A stretch of 64,000 nucleotides of DNA from Elymus sibiricus (lineage: Eukaryota > Streptophyta > Magnoliopsida > Poales > Poaceae). The DNA is taken from contig CM077676.1 of NCBI GenBank assembly GCA_039707655.1, positions 373,864,114 to 373,928,113 of the forward strand, read 5' to 3'. Shown in pieces: positions 1 to 12,158 of this stretch. The notes under the pieces are model-generated. The model was not told the DNA's origin, searched no databases, and saw only the letters and a program-made list of their open reading frames with translations. Numbering within the stretch: the first letter of the stretch is position 1; every line of letters begins with the position of its first letter. A program made the position numbers and the translations under genes.

Positions 1-3000
1 TCCCTTTCTATCAACAATATGCAAATCAAATTCTTGTAGCAAAAGAACCCACCTAATAAGTCTAGGTTTAGCATCTTCCTTTTCCATAAGATATTTAATA
101 GCAGCATGATCAGTATGAATAGTAACTTTGGAATCAACAATGTAAGATCTGAATTTATCACATGCAAACACAACTGCTAAAAATTCTTTCTCAGTAGTAG
201 CATAATTTCTTTGAGCACTGTCTTGAGTTTTACTAGCATAATGAATAACATTCAATTTCTTATCAACTCTTTGGCCTAGAATAGCACCAACATCATAATC
301 ACTAGCATCACACATAATTTCAAAGGGTAGGTTCCAATCAGGTGGTTGAACAATAGGTGCAGAAATTAAGGCTTTCTTAAGTATTTCAAAGGCTTCTACA
401 CAATCATCATCAAAAACAAATGGCACATCTTTTTGCAAAAGATTAGTAAGAGACCTAGAAATTTTAGAGAAGTCTTTTATAAACCTTCTATAGAAACCAG
501 CATGACCGAGGAAACTTCTTATACCTTTGATATCTTTAGGACATGGCATTTTCTTAATATCATCAACTTTAGCTTTATCAACTTCAATACCTCTTTCAAA
601 AAATTTATGCCCAAGGACTATACCTTCATTCACCATAAAGTGGCACTTCTCCCAATTCAAGACAAGATTAGATTCTTCACATCTCTGCAAAACTCGATCA
701 AGGTTGCTCAAGCAATCATCAAAAGAAGTTCCATAAACGGAGAAATCATCCATGAAAACCTCAACAATCTTTTCACAAAAGTCAGAGAATATAGCAGTCA
801 TACATCTTTGAAAGGTAGCAGGTGCATTACATAAACCAAAAGGCATACGACGATAAGCATAAGTTCCAGAAGGACAAGTAAATGTGGTTTTCTCTTGATC
901 TTCAGGTGAAACAGGTATTTGAGAGAAACCAGAATAACCATCTAGGAAGTAAAAGTGTGTATGCTTAGATAATCTTTCTATCATTTGATCAATAAAAGGC
1001 AAAGGGTAATGATCATTTCTAGTAGCTTTATTTAATTTCCTGAAATCAATTACCATCCTATAGCCAGTTACAGTTCTTTATGGAATGAGTTCATTTTTAT
1101 CATTAGGAACAACGGTAATACCTCCTTTCTTAGGAACACAATGAACAGGACTTACCCATCTACTATCAGCTATGGGATAAATTACACCTGCCTCAAGAAG
1201 CTTTAATATTTTAGTTCTTACCACATCCTTCATTTTAGGATTCAGCCTTCTTTGATGATCAACAACGGGTTTAGCATCTGGCTCCATATGAATTTTATGC
1301 TGACATAAAGTGGGACTAATGCCCTTAAGATCATCAAGAGTATATCCAATAGCAGCTCGGTGTTTCTTCAGAGTTTTAAGTAATCTCTTTTCTTCATGTT
1401 CTAAAAGGTTAGCACTAATAATAACAGGATATATCTTCTTTTCATCAAGATAAGCATATTTAAGTGTGTCGGGTAATTGCTTTAAATCAAACACAGGATC
1501 ACCCTTGGGTGGTAGAGGATTTCCCAAGGTTTCCACAGGCAAATTATGTTTAAGAATAGGTGCTTGCTTGAAGAACAACTCATCTATTTCATTTCTTTCA
1601 TTCATATGCATATCATTCTCATGATCTAGCAAATATTGTTCTAAAGGATCAGTAGGAGGCACAGCAATAGAAGCAAGACCTATAATTTCATCTTTATTGG
1701 GTAATTCTTTATCATGAAGTTGTCTACTGAACTTAGAGAAATTAAATTCTTGAGATATATCACCAAACTTAACTCTAACCTTCTCTTTAACACAATCAAT
1801 TTCAGCATTAACGGTATTCAAGAAAGGTCTACCAAATATAATGGGACAAAAATTATCTTGTTGTGAACCAAGTACTAAGAAATCAGTAGGGTATTTGATT
1901 TTACCACGCAAGACTTCAACATCTCTAACAATCCCAAGTGGTGTAATAGTATCTCTATTTGCAAGCTTAATAGTAACATCAATATCTTCAATCTCAACAG
2001 GTGCAACATCATGCATTACTTCTTGATATTAAGAAAACGGAATAGCACTCACACTAGCACCCATATCACATAAACCATGATAGCAATGATATCCAATCTT
2101 AACAGAAACAACAGGCATGCCAACTACAGGCTTGTTCTTATCTAGCATATATCGTTCATTTCTAACAGGTTTAGCCATTCTAGCAGCCTCATCGCAAAAG
2201 TAAATAACATGCCCATCAATATCATCAACCAAATGATCTTTAACCATTGCAATATTAGGTTCAACTTTAATTTGTTCAGAAGGTCTAGTTGTTCTTATAT
2301 TACTTTTGTTAACCACAGTTGAAGCTTTAGCATGTTCCTTAATCCTAACAGGGAAAGGAGGTTTCTCAATATAAGCATTGGGCACAACTGGATCAACATT
2401 GTAAATAATTGTTTCTTCTTTAACAATAACGGGTTCTTCATTTACTTTAATAGGTGGATGATATTTAAACCATTTCTCCTTAGGGAGATCAACATGAGCA
2501 GCAAAAGATTCACAAAAGGTAGCTACTATCTCAGAGTCAAGTCCATATTTAGTACTAAACTTGTGAAAAGCATCAGTTTTCATAAAAGATTTAACACAAT
2601 CAAACTCAAGATTCATACCTGACTCTTTACCTTTGTCGATTTCCCAATCTTCAGAGTTACGTTTAATTCTTTCCAGAAGATCCCATTTGAATTCAATAGT
2701 TCTCTTTGTAAAGGAACCATTAGAAGAAGTATCGAGCATGGATCGATCATCATGAGAAAGCCGAGCATAAAAGTTTTGAATAATTATTTCTCCTGAGAGC
2801 TCATGATTGGGGCATGTATGCAACATATACTTAAGCCTCCCCCAAGCTTGAGCGATACTTTCTCCTTCACGAGGTAAAAAATTATATATATAATTCCGAT
2901 CACGATGAACCAAGTGCATAGGATAAAATTTCTGGTGAAATTCCAGCTTCAACCGGTTCCAATCCCATGTTTCAGTATCATCACATAGCCTATACCATGT

Positions 3001-3339
3001 CAATGCCTTTCCCTCCAAAGATAAAGGGAATACTTTCTTCTTAACTCCATCTTCGGATAGACCTGTAAGCTTAAACAATCCACAAATTTCATCCACATAT
3101 ATCAAGTGCACATCAGGATGCACCGTTCCATCTCCTGCATAAGGATTAGCTAGCAGTTTCTCTACCATACCCAAAGGAATTTCATAATAAATATTTTCAG
3201 TAGGTTCAGTAGGTTGAGGGCCAACTCTCAATGCTTCTGGTTGAGGTGAAGATCGCCTGAACAAGCCCCTCAAAGGATTACTTTCCATAGTGACAAGTGA
3301 CATAAATTTCAGCACGTAATATAAATGTTTCCTTATCAA
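1..3339 (-). pseudogene. gag-pol polyprotein of Athila-like Gypsy element (partial, two nonsense codons)
   Basis: One continuous minus-strand frame encodes gag (3339-2029), then protease with a CDMGAS active-site segment just before 2031, then reverse transcriptase with FMDDFSVYG at about 731-756, and RNase H up to the window edge. The frame is broken only by two in-frame TAA codons, at 2029-2031 (between the protease active site and the rest of pol) and 1078-1080 (early reverse transcriptase). No frameshift is visible. The gag N-terminus carries the MESNPLRGLF stretch usual for these elements; the upstream ATG at 3339 is probably not the real start. Integrase lies beyond the left edge. The protein would copy and process the element RNA in virus-like particles, but this copy cannot make it intact. 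Confidence 0.9.
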
Positions 3340-3393
3340 ATTCCACTCACAAAAGGCGCTTCACTCCCCGGCAACGGTGCGAGAAAAGAGTCT

Positions 3394-4912
3394 TGATGAC
3401 CCACAAGTATAGGGGATCAATCGTAGTCCTTTCGATAAGTAAGAGTGTCGAACCCAACGAGGAGCAGAAGGAAATGACAAGCGGTTTTCAGCAAGGTATT
3501 CTTTGCAAGTACTGAAAGTAGTGGTAACAGATAGTTTTGGTAGCAAGACAATTCGTAACAAGTAACAAATAACAAGTATGATAAAGTGCAGCAAGCTGGC
3601 CCAATCCTTTTTATAGCAAAGGACAAGCCGGAACGAACTCGTATAATAAGCAAAGCGTTCTCGAGGACACATGGGAATTTCATCTAGTCACTTTCATATG
3701 TTTGTTTGATTCGCGTTCGCTACTTTGATAATTTGATATGTGGGTGGACCGGTGCTTGGGTGCTGTTCTTACTTGAACAAGCCTCCTACTTATGATTACC
3801 CCCTCTCGCAAGCATCTGCAACTACGAAAGAAGAATTAAGATAAATCTAACCATAGCATGAAACATATGGATCCAAATCAGCCCCTTACGGAATAGTGCA
3901 TAAACTAGGGTTTAAGCTTCTGTCACTCTAGTAACCCATCATCTAATTACTACTCCATAATGCCTTCCCTTAGGCCCAAAGATGGTGAAGTGTCATGTAG
4001 TCGACGTTCACACGACACCACTAAAGGAAGCAACAACATACATATCATCAAAATATCGAACGAATACGAAATTCACATGATTACTTATGACAAGACTTCT
4101 CCCATGTCCTCAAGAACAAAAGTAACTGCTCACAAATCATATTCATGTTCAAGATCAGAGGGGTATTGAATAGCATTAAGGATCTGAACATATAATCTTC
4201 CACCAAATAAACCAACTAGCATCAACTACAAGATGTAATCAACACTACTAGCAACCCATAGGTACCAGTCTGAGGTTTTGAGACAAAGATTGAATACAAG
4301 AGATGAACTAGGGTTTGAGATGAGATGGTGCTGGTGAAGATGTTGATGAAGATTGGTCCTCCCACGATGAGAGGATCGTTGGTGATGTCGATGGCTTCGA
4401 TTTCCCCTCCCGGAGGGAAGTTTCCCCGGCGGAATCACTCCGTCGGAGAGCAAAATAGCTCCTGCCCAGGTTCAGCCTCGAGACGGTGGCGCTTCGTCCC
4501 GAAAGTCTTCTGCTGATTTTTTTTCTAGGGCAAATGGCTTTATACAGCAGAAGGAGGGGGGCAGAGGCCTGCCAGGGGCCCCACAAGCTTGGGGGGCGCG
4601 CCCAGGGGGTAGGGCGCGCCCCCCAGGCTTGTGGCTTCCTGGTGGGCCCCTCCTGGTAATTCTTTCGCCAGTATTTTTTATATATTCCAAAATAATTCTC
4701 CATAAATTTTTATGTCATTTGGAGTTGTGCAGAATAGCTATCTCTGTTTCACCCCTTTTCGGTCCAGAATTCCAGCTGCCGGCAATCTCCCTCTTCATGT
4801 GAATCTTGCAAAATAAGAGAGAAAAGGCATAAGAATTGTACCATGAAGTGAAATAATGATTAAAAACATATTAATTAACAGTAGTAAATCATGATGCAAA
4901 TTGGACGTATCA
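3394..4912 (-). repeat. 5' LTR of the Athila-like element (minus orientation)
   Basis: The LTR runs from TGATACGTCC (minus strand, at 4912) to ...GGGTCATCA at 3394, with TG...CA ends. On the minus strand it is followed by a leader ending in GTTGCCGGGGAG and then gag. The partner LTR is outside the window. ORFs within it (for example 4308-4703 minus) are low-complexity, proline/serine-rich and not genes. Confidence 0.85.
4538..4544 (-). promoter_or_regulatory. TATA-like box in the 5' LTR
   Basis: The minus strand reads TATAAAG inside the LTR, upstream of a GC-rich leader. Position and context fit the LTR promoter. This is inference from the motif only. Confidence 0.4.
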
Positions 4913-5567
4913 GGGAGTCATACCTATAATTAAAGAATCTATTCTTGACAAAATGAATTGCTATGTGGATGCCATTGCTATGCTCGTGGTTAAGTTAGAA
5001 CGAAATTTTTTGCACATTCACCCCGCGTTACAAAAGATATTCTATGAACTTCCCAATATCCATAATCATAGAACTAAAAAGTTTGCTACAATCATCCTTA
5101 TGCATGAATTTGATTATATAATTAAAGAATCTAGGGACATATTTTCTTTCTATAAAATAGATTTTGAGCACCCTCCAATAGAAGAAATTATTCATGATAA
5201 AGACACTATACGTAGGTTGGAATCTAAGGATTATTTTGCTTACGGAGAAAACATTAGGAGAAGAGTTCCCTATGCTGAAGTAATTAAAATTTTGTACCAC
5301 AACGCTTGTGATAAATTTAAATGGATTACAAAGGGAATTGATGAGGGATTTAGTGAAGAATGGTTTGAAGGTACGTCTAGAGATCCTATTGATGATGAGA
5401 TACATGTTTTATATGAAGATCTTTATGGTGATGATTCTGAGTTTGAAGTTATGAATGTTAATGTCACCAAACAAAGTCCCTTCAAGTATTTAAGTTCCCC
5501 CACTAGAAAAGAAGAGCATGAAAATAGAGAATTAATGAGAAAAGTTTTGGAAGATTTGATTAAATAG
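4913..5567 (+). pseudogene. Uncharacterised downstream ORF of the Athila-like element (5'-truncated by insertion)
   Basis: The frame is open from the insertion point at 4913 to the stop at 5565-5567. An internal ATG at 4953 gives 204 residues, but upstream codons are also open, so the true start lies across the inserted element. The protein is rich in Glu, Asp, Lys and Ile, with a charged C-terminal half. I see no zinc knuckle, protease, polymerase or integrase motif and no clear membrane segment. It lies between pol and the non-coding 3' region, where Athila elements may carry an env-like or accessory ORF, but I do not recognise the family. It remains open although surrounding sequence is decayed. 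Confidence 0.55.
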
Positions 5568-8426
5568 GATTTGGGAATGAAGGATGATAATACTTGAAAC
5601 AATGCATTATGCCTAGCTAGGGGCATAAAACAATAGCGCTTGTTGGGAGGCAACCCAATATTTATCTTTATTGCAATTTTTATTTTTCTTGTGTCACACA
5701 ATTTTAGCTTCTATTATGATTGTGTTTTTATCTTTTAATTAGTGTTTGTGCCAAGTAATGCCTTTGGGATGATTTGGATGATAGTATAATTGATGTTGTT
5801 TGAAAAACAAAAAGTTTTGCGCCCAGTGCTGGATTTTTGGTTCTGCACTGGAACATCAGAAAAAAATCTGAAATTTTTACACAGTATTGGTATATGATTT
5901 TTTTTACGTTGTCGTAATTTTTCAGAATTTTTTGAGTTACAAAAGTATAGCATTTAAATAGATCTTTACAGATTGTTCTGTTTTAGACACATTCTGTTTT
6001 TGTTGCATAGTTTGCTTATTTTGATGAATCTATGGATTGTATCGGGGGGTATAAGCCATGGGGAAGTTGGATTACAGTAGCATTATGACAATATTAAATA
6101 TGAATCAATTTATAACAGTACCTAAAGTTTAAGATTTGTTTGTTATACTAACGGATCTCACGAGGTTTCTATTGAGTTTTGTGTGCTGAAGTTTTCAAGT
6201 TTTGGGTGAGACCACGATGGATGAAGGAATAAGGAGCGGCAAGACCCTAAGCTTGGGGATGCCCAAGGCACCCCAAGGTAATATTCAAGGAAGACCCAAG
6301 TGTCTAAGCTTGGGGATGCCCTGGATGGCATCCCCTCTTTCGTCTACAATCTATCGGTATATCACTTGGAGCTATACTTTTATTCATCACATGATATGTG
6401 TTTTACTTGGAGCATCTTGTGCGATAGTTTTCTTTTCTTTGTTTGCTTTTTAGTTTGCCACAATCATCTTTGCTGAACACACCTTTTTGAGAGGGACACA
6501 CATTATTCGTGATTTGTTAGAATACTCTATGTGCTTCAGTTATATCTTTTGAGCTAGGTAGTTGCTCTAATGCTTCACCTATATCTTTTACAGCACGGCG
6601 GTGGTTATATTTTAAAGAAATAGTTGCACTCTCATGCTTCACTTATATATTTTTGAGAGTCTAATAAATATTAATGGTAATATGCACGGGTTATGAATTT
6701 GGTTCTAATATGATAGGTATTCAAGAAGGATATAATAAAAACTTTCATGTAGATCACTGAATATGATAAGTTTGATTCCTTGCAATAGTTTTGCGATATT
6801 AAGATGGTAATATGTGGGAGGTACTAGTAGATAATTGTGGTTTAGTAAGAATATTTGTGTTAAGGTTTGTGATTCCCGAAGCATGCACGTATGGTCTGTC
6901 GTTATGCTAAGAAGTTGGAGCATGATTTATTATTGATTGTCTTCCTTTGCGTGGCGGTCGGGGGCGCGCGATGGTTAACTCCTACCAACCTCCCCCCCTA
7001 GGGGCATGCGTAGTAGTACTTTGCTCTGAGGGCTAACAAACTTTCGCAATGAATATGTGAGTTCTTTATGACTAATGTGAGTCCATGGATTATACGCACT
7101 CTCACCTTTCCGCAATTTGCTAGCCTCTTCGGTACCGTGCATTGCCCTTTCTCACATCAAGAGTCGGTGCAAACTTCGCCGGTGCATCCAAACCCCGTGA
7201 TATGATACGCTCTATCAAACATAAGCCTCTTTATATCTTCCTCAAAACAACCACCATACCTACCTATTATGGCATTTCCATAGCCATTCCGAGATATATT
7301 GACATGCAACTTCAACCGTTCCGTTTATATGACACACATCATCATTGTCATATTGCTTTGCATGATCATATAGCTGACATAGTATTCGTGGCTCAGCCAC
7401 CGTTCACCATTTTCATACATGTTACGCTAGCATCATTGCACATCCTGGTACACTACCAGAGGCATTCATATAGAGTCATATTTGTTCTTGTATCGAGTTG
7501 TAATTTTGAGTTGTAAGTAAATAAAAGTGTGATCATCATCATTATTAGAGCATAGTCCCAGTGAGGAATTGAAAAAAAGAAAAAAAAGAAAAAAAGAGGC
7601 CAAAAAGAGCCCACAAAAAATGAAATGAGAGAAAAAGAGAGAAGGGGCAATGTTACTATCCTTTTCCACACTTGTGCTTCAAAGTAGCACCATGTTTTTC
7701 ATATATAGAGTCTCCTATGTTGTCACTTTCATATACTAGTGGGAATTTTTCATTATAGAACTTGGCTTGTATATTCCGATGATGGGCTTCCTCAAATGCC
7801 CAAGGTCTTCATGAGGAAGCAAGTTGGATGCACACCCACTTAGTTTTTATTTTGAGCTTTCATACACTTATAGCTCCTAGTGCATCCGTTGCATGGTAAT
7901 CCCTACTCCTCTCATTGACATCAATTGATGGGCATCTCCATAGCCCGTTGATTAGCCGCGTCGATGTGAAACTATCTTCCCTTTTTACTTCCCCTTATTA
8001 ATCTCTATCATCATATTCTATTCCACCCATAGTGCTATGTCCATGGCTTGCGCTCATGTATTGCGTGGGGGTTGAAAAAGCTGAAGCGCGTTAAAAAGTA
8101 CGAACCAATTGCTTGATTGTCTCCGGGGTTGTGCATGATAAATACTTTATGTTAAGAAGATGGAGCATGACAGGATTATATGATTTTGTAGGGATAACTT
8201 TCTTTAGCATTTTTATTTTGAAAGACATGATTGTTTGTTAGTATGCATGAGTATTGATGTATTTATATCAAATTATAGACTATTGCTTTGAATCACTCGT
8301 TTCTTAAAATTCATACCGTAAAAGAAGAGATTACATGATGAACATGTTAGGTAGCATTCCACATCAAAAATTATATTTTTATCATTTACCTACTCGAGGA
8401 CGAGCAGGAATTAAGCTTGGGGATGC
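5568..8426 (+). other. Long non-coding 3' region of the Athila-like element with polypurine tract
   Basis: No coding sequence is supported here. It begins with the conserved block '...AGCGCTTGTTGGGAGG' near 5635, typical of Triticeae Athila-type elements after the coding part. The phrase AAGCTTGGGGATGC recurs near 6249, 6308 and 8413; the last copy directly abuts the LTR and is the likely plus-strand primer. A purine-rich A/G run at about 7569-7650 is simple sequence. ORFs such as 7142-7516 lack recognisable content. Confidence 0.7.
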
Positions 8427-9991
8427 TGATACATCTCCAACGTATCTATAATTTTTTATTGTTCCATGCTATTATAGTATCAATCTTGGATGTTTTATAT
8501 GCAATAATATGCTATTTTATATCAATTTTTGGGACTAACCTATTAACCTAGTGCCCAGTGCCAGTTACTGTTTTCTGCTTGTTTTTGGTTTTTCGAGAAA
8601 TCAGTACCAAATGAAGTCCAAATGCCACGAAACTTTTTTATGATTTTTTTCTGGAAAAAAGAGACCCTAGAAGCTTCGGGAGGAGGCCAGAAGCCTCACG
8701 AGGAGGTCACAAGGCAACAAGGCGTGGCCCTAGGGGGGCGCGCCCTGATGCCTTGTGGGCCCCTCGTGGCTCCTTTTGACCTAATTCCACCTCTATAAAT
8801 TCTCAAATATTGGGAAACCAACAGAGAACCCCACGAAATAACTTTTCCGCCGCCGCAAGCTTCTGTTCTTCTGCTATCCCATCTGGAGGCCTTTTTTGGC
8901 ACTCTGCCGGAGGGGGAATCGATCACGGAGGGCTTCTACATCAACCTTGCCGCCCTTCCGATGATGTGTGAGTAGTTTACCACAGACCTACGGGTCCATA
9001 GCTAGTAGCTAGATGGCTTCTTCTCTCTCTTTGATCTTCAATACAATGTTCTCCTCGATCTTCTTGGAGTTCTATCCGATGTAATCTTCTCTTATGGTGT
9101 GTTTGTTGGGATCCGATGAATTGTGGGTTTATGATCAGATTATTCATGAAAAATATTTGAGTCTTTTCTGAACTTATTTATGCATGATTGTTATAGCTTT
9201 GTATTTCTCTCCGACCTATCCGTTTGGTTTGGCCAACTAGATTGATTTATCTTGCAATGGGAGAGGTGCTTTGTAATGGGTTCAATCTTGCGGTGTTCTA
9301 TATCCTAGTGACAAAGTAGGGGACAAGACACGTATTTGTATTGTTACCATTAAGGATAAAACGATGGGGTTTATTCATATTGTTTGAGTTTACTTTGTCT
9401 ACATCATGTCATCTTGCTTAAGGCGTTACTCTGTTTTCATTAACTTAATACCCTAGATGCATACTGGATAGCGGTCGATGGGTGGAGTAATAGTAGTAGA
9501 TGTAGGCAGGAGTCGGTCTACTTGTCTTAGACGTGATGCCTATATACATGATCATTGCCATGAATCCGTCATAACTATGCGCTTTTCTATCAATTGCCCA
9601 ACAGTAATTTGTTTACCCAGTGTATGCTATGCGTTCGAGAGAGAAGCCTCTAGTGAAAACTATGGCCCCCGGGTCTACTTTTATCATATATATAATCTAA
9701 AAATACCTTGCTGCAAATTTATTTCCTTTATTTTATTTTGCAATTTATTTTATCTATCTATCACTATCCGAATTAATCCTTGCAAGTAACCGGCAAGGGG
9801 ATTGACAACCCTGTTGTTCGCGTTGGGTGCAAGTATTTGCTTTTGTGTGTGTAGGTGCTGCTAACGAGGTTCTATGTGGTTCTCCTACTAGATTGATAAC
9901 CTTGGTTCTTAACTGAGGGAAATACTTATCTCTACTGTACTGCATCATCCTCTCCTCTTCGAGCAAATCCCAACGCAGCTCACAAGTAGCA
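8427..9991 (+). repeat. 3' LTR of the plus-strand Athila-like element
   Basis: It begins TGATACATCTCCAACG right after the polypurine tract and ends ...CACAAGTAGCA at 9991. Because the next bases are GCAGC-like, the end could also be 9994. A TATAAAT box lies at 8794-8800. The last 200 bases carry the conserved end '...GAGGGAAATACTTAT...' seen in related Triticeae LTRs. Confidence 0.8.
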
Positions 9992-10493
9992 GCAACGTCC
10001 CAATGATCTGGATGTCATCGCTTTGCACCTCATCCACATCTATCGTCAGGCAGTAGAGGAGGCGCAAGGCTGTTGAGTTGATCCATTTTGGCAACTTCAG
10101 GAAGAACCGAGTCCCTTGCTCCCATGATGGGTGAAAAGTACGAAGCGATGGAGGGGGCACCCAACCTTCTCGCAGGAGATCCGTCAATCCGCTACCACAG
10201 TAGATGATCAGACATTGCAATTTGTGCAGTTTGCCCAGAGACTCTGCCAAAGCTTTGTTCAGACCCTCGTCCATGTCGTACCAGACAATAATGAGTTCCC
10301 TCAGCTCGGTCAGATGGCTTAGCTCTTTCACAACGTGGGTTGATAAGTGTGGCATTACTCGTTTCATCACTTCAAGGAAAGTCAAGTTCCCCATTCCTGG
10401 AGGCGGTATTGTTCCAGGATCAACACCTAGATATATCAACTCTCTTAGCTGAACAACGGTTGCTGGTAATTCTTTTATGCAGGTTGACCTTAT
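9992..10493 (-). pseudogene. NLR disease-resistance pseudogene, downstream LRR segment
   Basis: The minus-strand frame encodes leucine-rich repeats with no stop from 10493 to 9992: KELPATVVQLREL, then HLTELRELIIVW, KLHKLQCLIIY, PPPSLRTF, LPKWIN and DDIQIIGTL. These are typical of cereal CC-NLR (RPM1-like) C-terminal LRRs. Upstream (higher coordinates) it is cut at 10493 by Copia element A; downstream it is cut at 9992 by the LTR of the plus-strand Athila-like element. CTTAT at 10489-10493 is duplicated at 56004-56008. Joining this frame to the segment at 56009 gives the contiguous LRR phrase LQTLDI-RSTCIKELP. Residues read past 9992 belong to the LTR. The rest of the C-terminus lies off the window to the left. 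Confidence 0.88.
10489..10493. repeat. Target site duplication CTTAT of Copia element A, left copy
   Basis: CTTAT directly precedes the TGTAGGGG end of element A and is repeated at 56004-56008 after its ACA end. A five-base duplication is standard for LTR retrotransposon integrase. Confidence 0.92.
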
Positions 10494-11563
10494 TGTAGGG
10501 GAACGCGACAGAAAACAAAAAAATTCGGTACAGCGAGCACGCCCAGGATCACTATGGAGATCGCTTACAAGGTTTGATCTGATCATTACCGACTCGTAGC
10601 GCAGCGGAAGTAGAGTCGATGTAGATCGTCGGTGCAGATCCCCGCGGCTAGGATTTACAACTTCCCAACTGCGAGGATGTACTCCCTCGTCGGACAGCCC
10701 TTCGGGAGGCGGTCGGACAGTCCCCCGGACAATGTCACAGACAGCCCTTCGGGAGGACCCTCGAAGCTCGAACGATAACTCGGGCAGCCCTTCGAGAGGA
10801 CCCTCGAACAGCCCCTCGGGCAAAAGATCGAACCTATGACCTCTCTACGGGGTTGCACACATACGGTGTTAGCTATCCGGCAGGGCTTCGCCATCCAGAA
10901 CTAGTTCCTGCCGGAACCCAGACAGCCTTTCGGCTCTACGAAACTATTTCGGTGGAAGGGAGAGAGAAGGCCAGATCATGCATGGCATATGTATGAGAGT
11001 AAGGAGTGACTGTGGAGAGTGCCTCTCCACCTCTATTTATAGGAAAACCCAAGGGGTAGGGTGGCACTTGAAATACCCAAAAAACCCATCACATGGAGTT
11101 TCAAAAGGGGCATAATGGGAAGGCTAGAGGAGCTCCATGGAGGAGCTCGTCCCTTGGTCGGCCACCACAAGTGGGCCCCCCATGAGGGGCTCTCATCCAT
11201 CCATGTCGTCCCCAAGATATTTTGGGACAAAGCCCAAAAAGGTGGCTTTCCATAAAGTAACCATAAAGTGCTTTTTCACGATTCATGAACCCATTTTTCC
11301 GCGACTGATAAATCCGAAAATATTTCTGTGGGTCTTAGAATAATTCCAGTACCCACTAAAATAATTCTGGACGCGTTCCGAAACATTTTCAGATCAATGA
11401 TTTTCATCAGCGAAAAGCAACCAAATCGGTTCCGGCAGCTCCGGAACATTTCCAGTTTTTTCCCCCGGAAAAATCCCAGAAGTTCCCAAAACAATTCTGG
11501 CATCCTCCAAGAATTTCCAGGCGTGTGCCAAAACCAATTTGACTTAATGGTATACTCCGAAAC
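10494..11563 (-). repeat. 3' LTR of Copia element A, distal piece
   Basis: It matches 53905-54974 of the other LTR and stops at 11563, where element B begins. It continues at 45826 after B and one copy of the GAAAC duplication. A cluster of degenerate CAGCCCTTCGGGAGGAC-like repeats lies at about 10697-10820 in both LTR copies. Confidence 0.92.
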
Positions 11564-12158
11564 TGTAACATCCCAATTTTATTAAATTAGAATGTTAATA
11601 GAATCATTCAATGCATATCATATTTTATTGCATTTTGGAATTTTTCTGGAATATTCAAATATTAATTTCCACTCAAGAAAAATAAAAGAGAGGGGATAAA
11701 ATAACTTCCTCAAATATAAAAGAGTTGGAAAAAATATTAGAATATTACTTGGAGTTTTTGAGATTTATTTAGTATTTATTTTATTTGCAAAAAGTGCATT
11801 AATTGCATTAGGAAAATATTTTCAAAATCTTCTGTGCTTAAATTAATGTTCACTGTGCTCTAGATATTCAGAAATGAATTTAGGAATTTTTGTGGTGTTT
11901 TTAGAAATTCAATTGTATTTGTTTTGGGCCATTTTTGTTCTCTATTAAAAAAAACAAACACACGCGTGCACACCAGCAGGCCAGGCGAGCCAGCCGGCCC
12001 GCCCAGCCATTTGGCCCAAGGCCGCTCCCGCGTCGAAGCACTTTTGAGTCGGCCGCCCGCCCCGCCTCTCTTCCGCCACCGCCACTGACTAGTGGGCCCG
12101 CCTCCTTCTTCCCCAACACTCCCGCACCTCCCGCTCGGATAGACCTCGCCTCGCCGCG

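Larger units (their letters stand above)
1..4912 (-). mobile_element. Gypsy (Athila-like) LTR retrotransposon, 5' part, cut by window edge
   Basis: On the minus strand the order is LTR (4912-3394), short leader, gag (3339-2029), protease, reverse transcriptase and RNase H, running off the window at base 1. The element starts on the minus strand with TGATACGTCC at 4912. It is inserted inside the plus-strand element at 4913-9991, whose ORF is cut at exactly this point. GGGAG at 4913-4917 is the expected target duplication; the matching copy lies outside the window. The gag type and the 'GCCGGGGAG' leader beside the LTR are those of Triticeae Athila-clade elements such as Sabrina or Fatima. I cannot settle the family name from sequence alone. 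Confidence 0.9.
4913..9991 (+). mobile_element. Athila-like Gypsy element, 3' part (plus strand), interrupted at its 5' side
   Basis: The visible order is an ORF (4913-5567), a long non-coding 3' region, a polypurine tract (AAGCTTGGGGATGC at about 8413-8426), and a 3' LTR from TGATACATCTCC at 8427 to AGTAGCA at 9991. The 5' half was displaced leftward by the insertion of the element at 1-4912 and lies outside the window. The 3' LTR ends within the NLR coding sequence at 9992, so this element is an insertion into that gene. The probable target duplication is GCAAC at 9992-9996, but the left copy is not visible. The LTR is related to, but distinct from, solo LTR F at 48757-50437. Confidence 0.85.

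Noticed and set aside
7569..7650. A/G-rich run as a polypurine tract of another element
   Set aside because: No LTR start follows it; the real tract of this element abuts 8427. It is simple-sequence DNA in the 3' region.
10655..10894. Minus-strand ORFs in the LTR of A contiguous with the NLR LRR frame (10494-10823)
   Set aside because: The frame continues by chance into the LTR; the NLR part ends at the target duplication at 10493.
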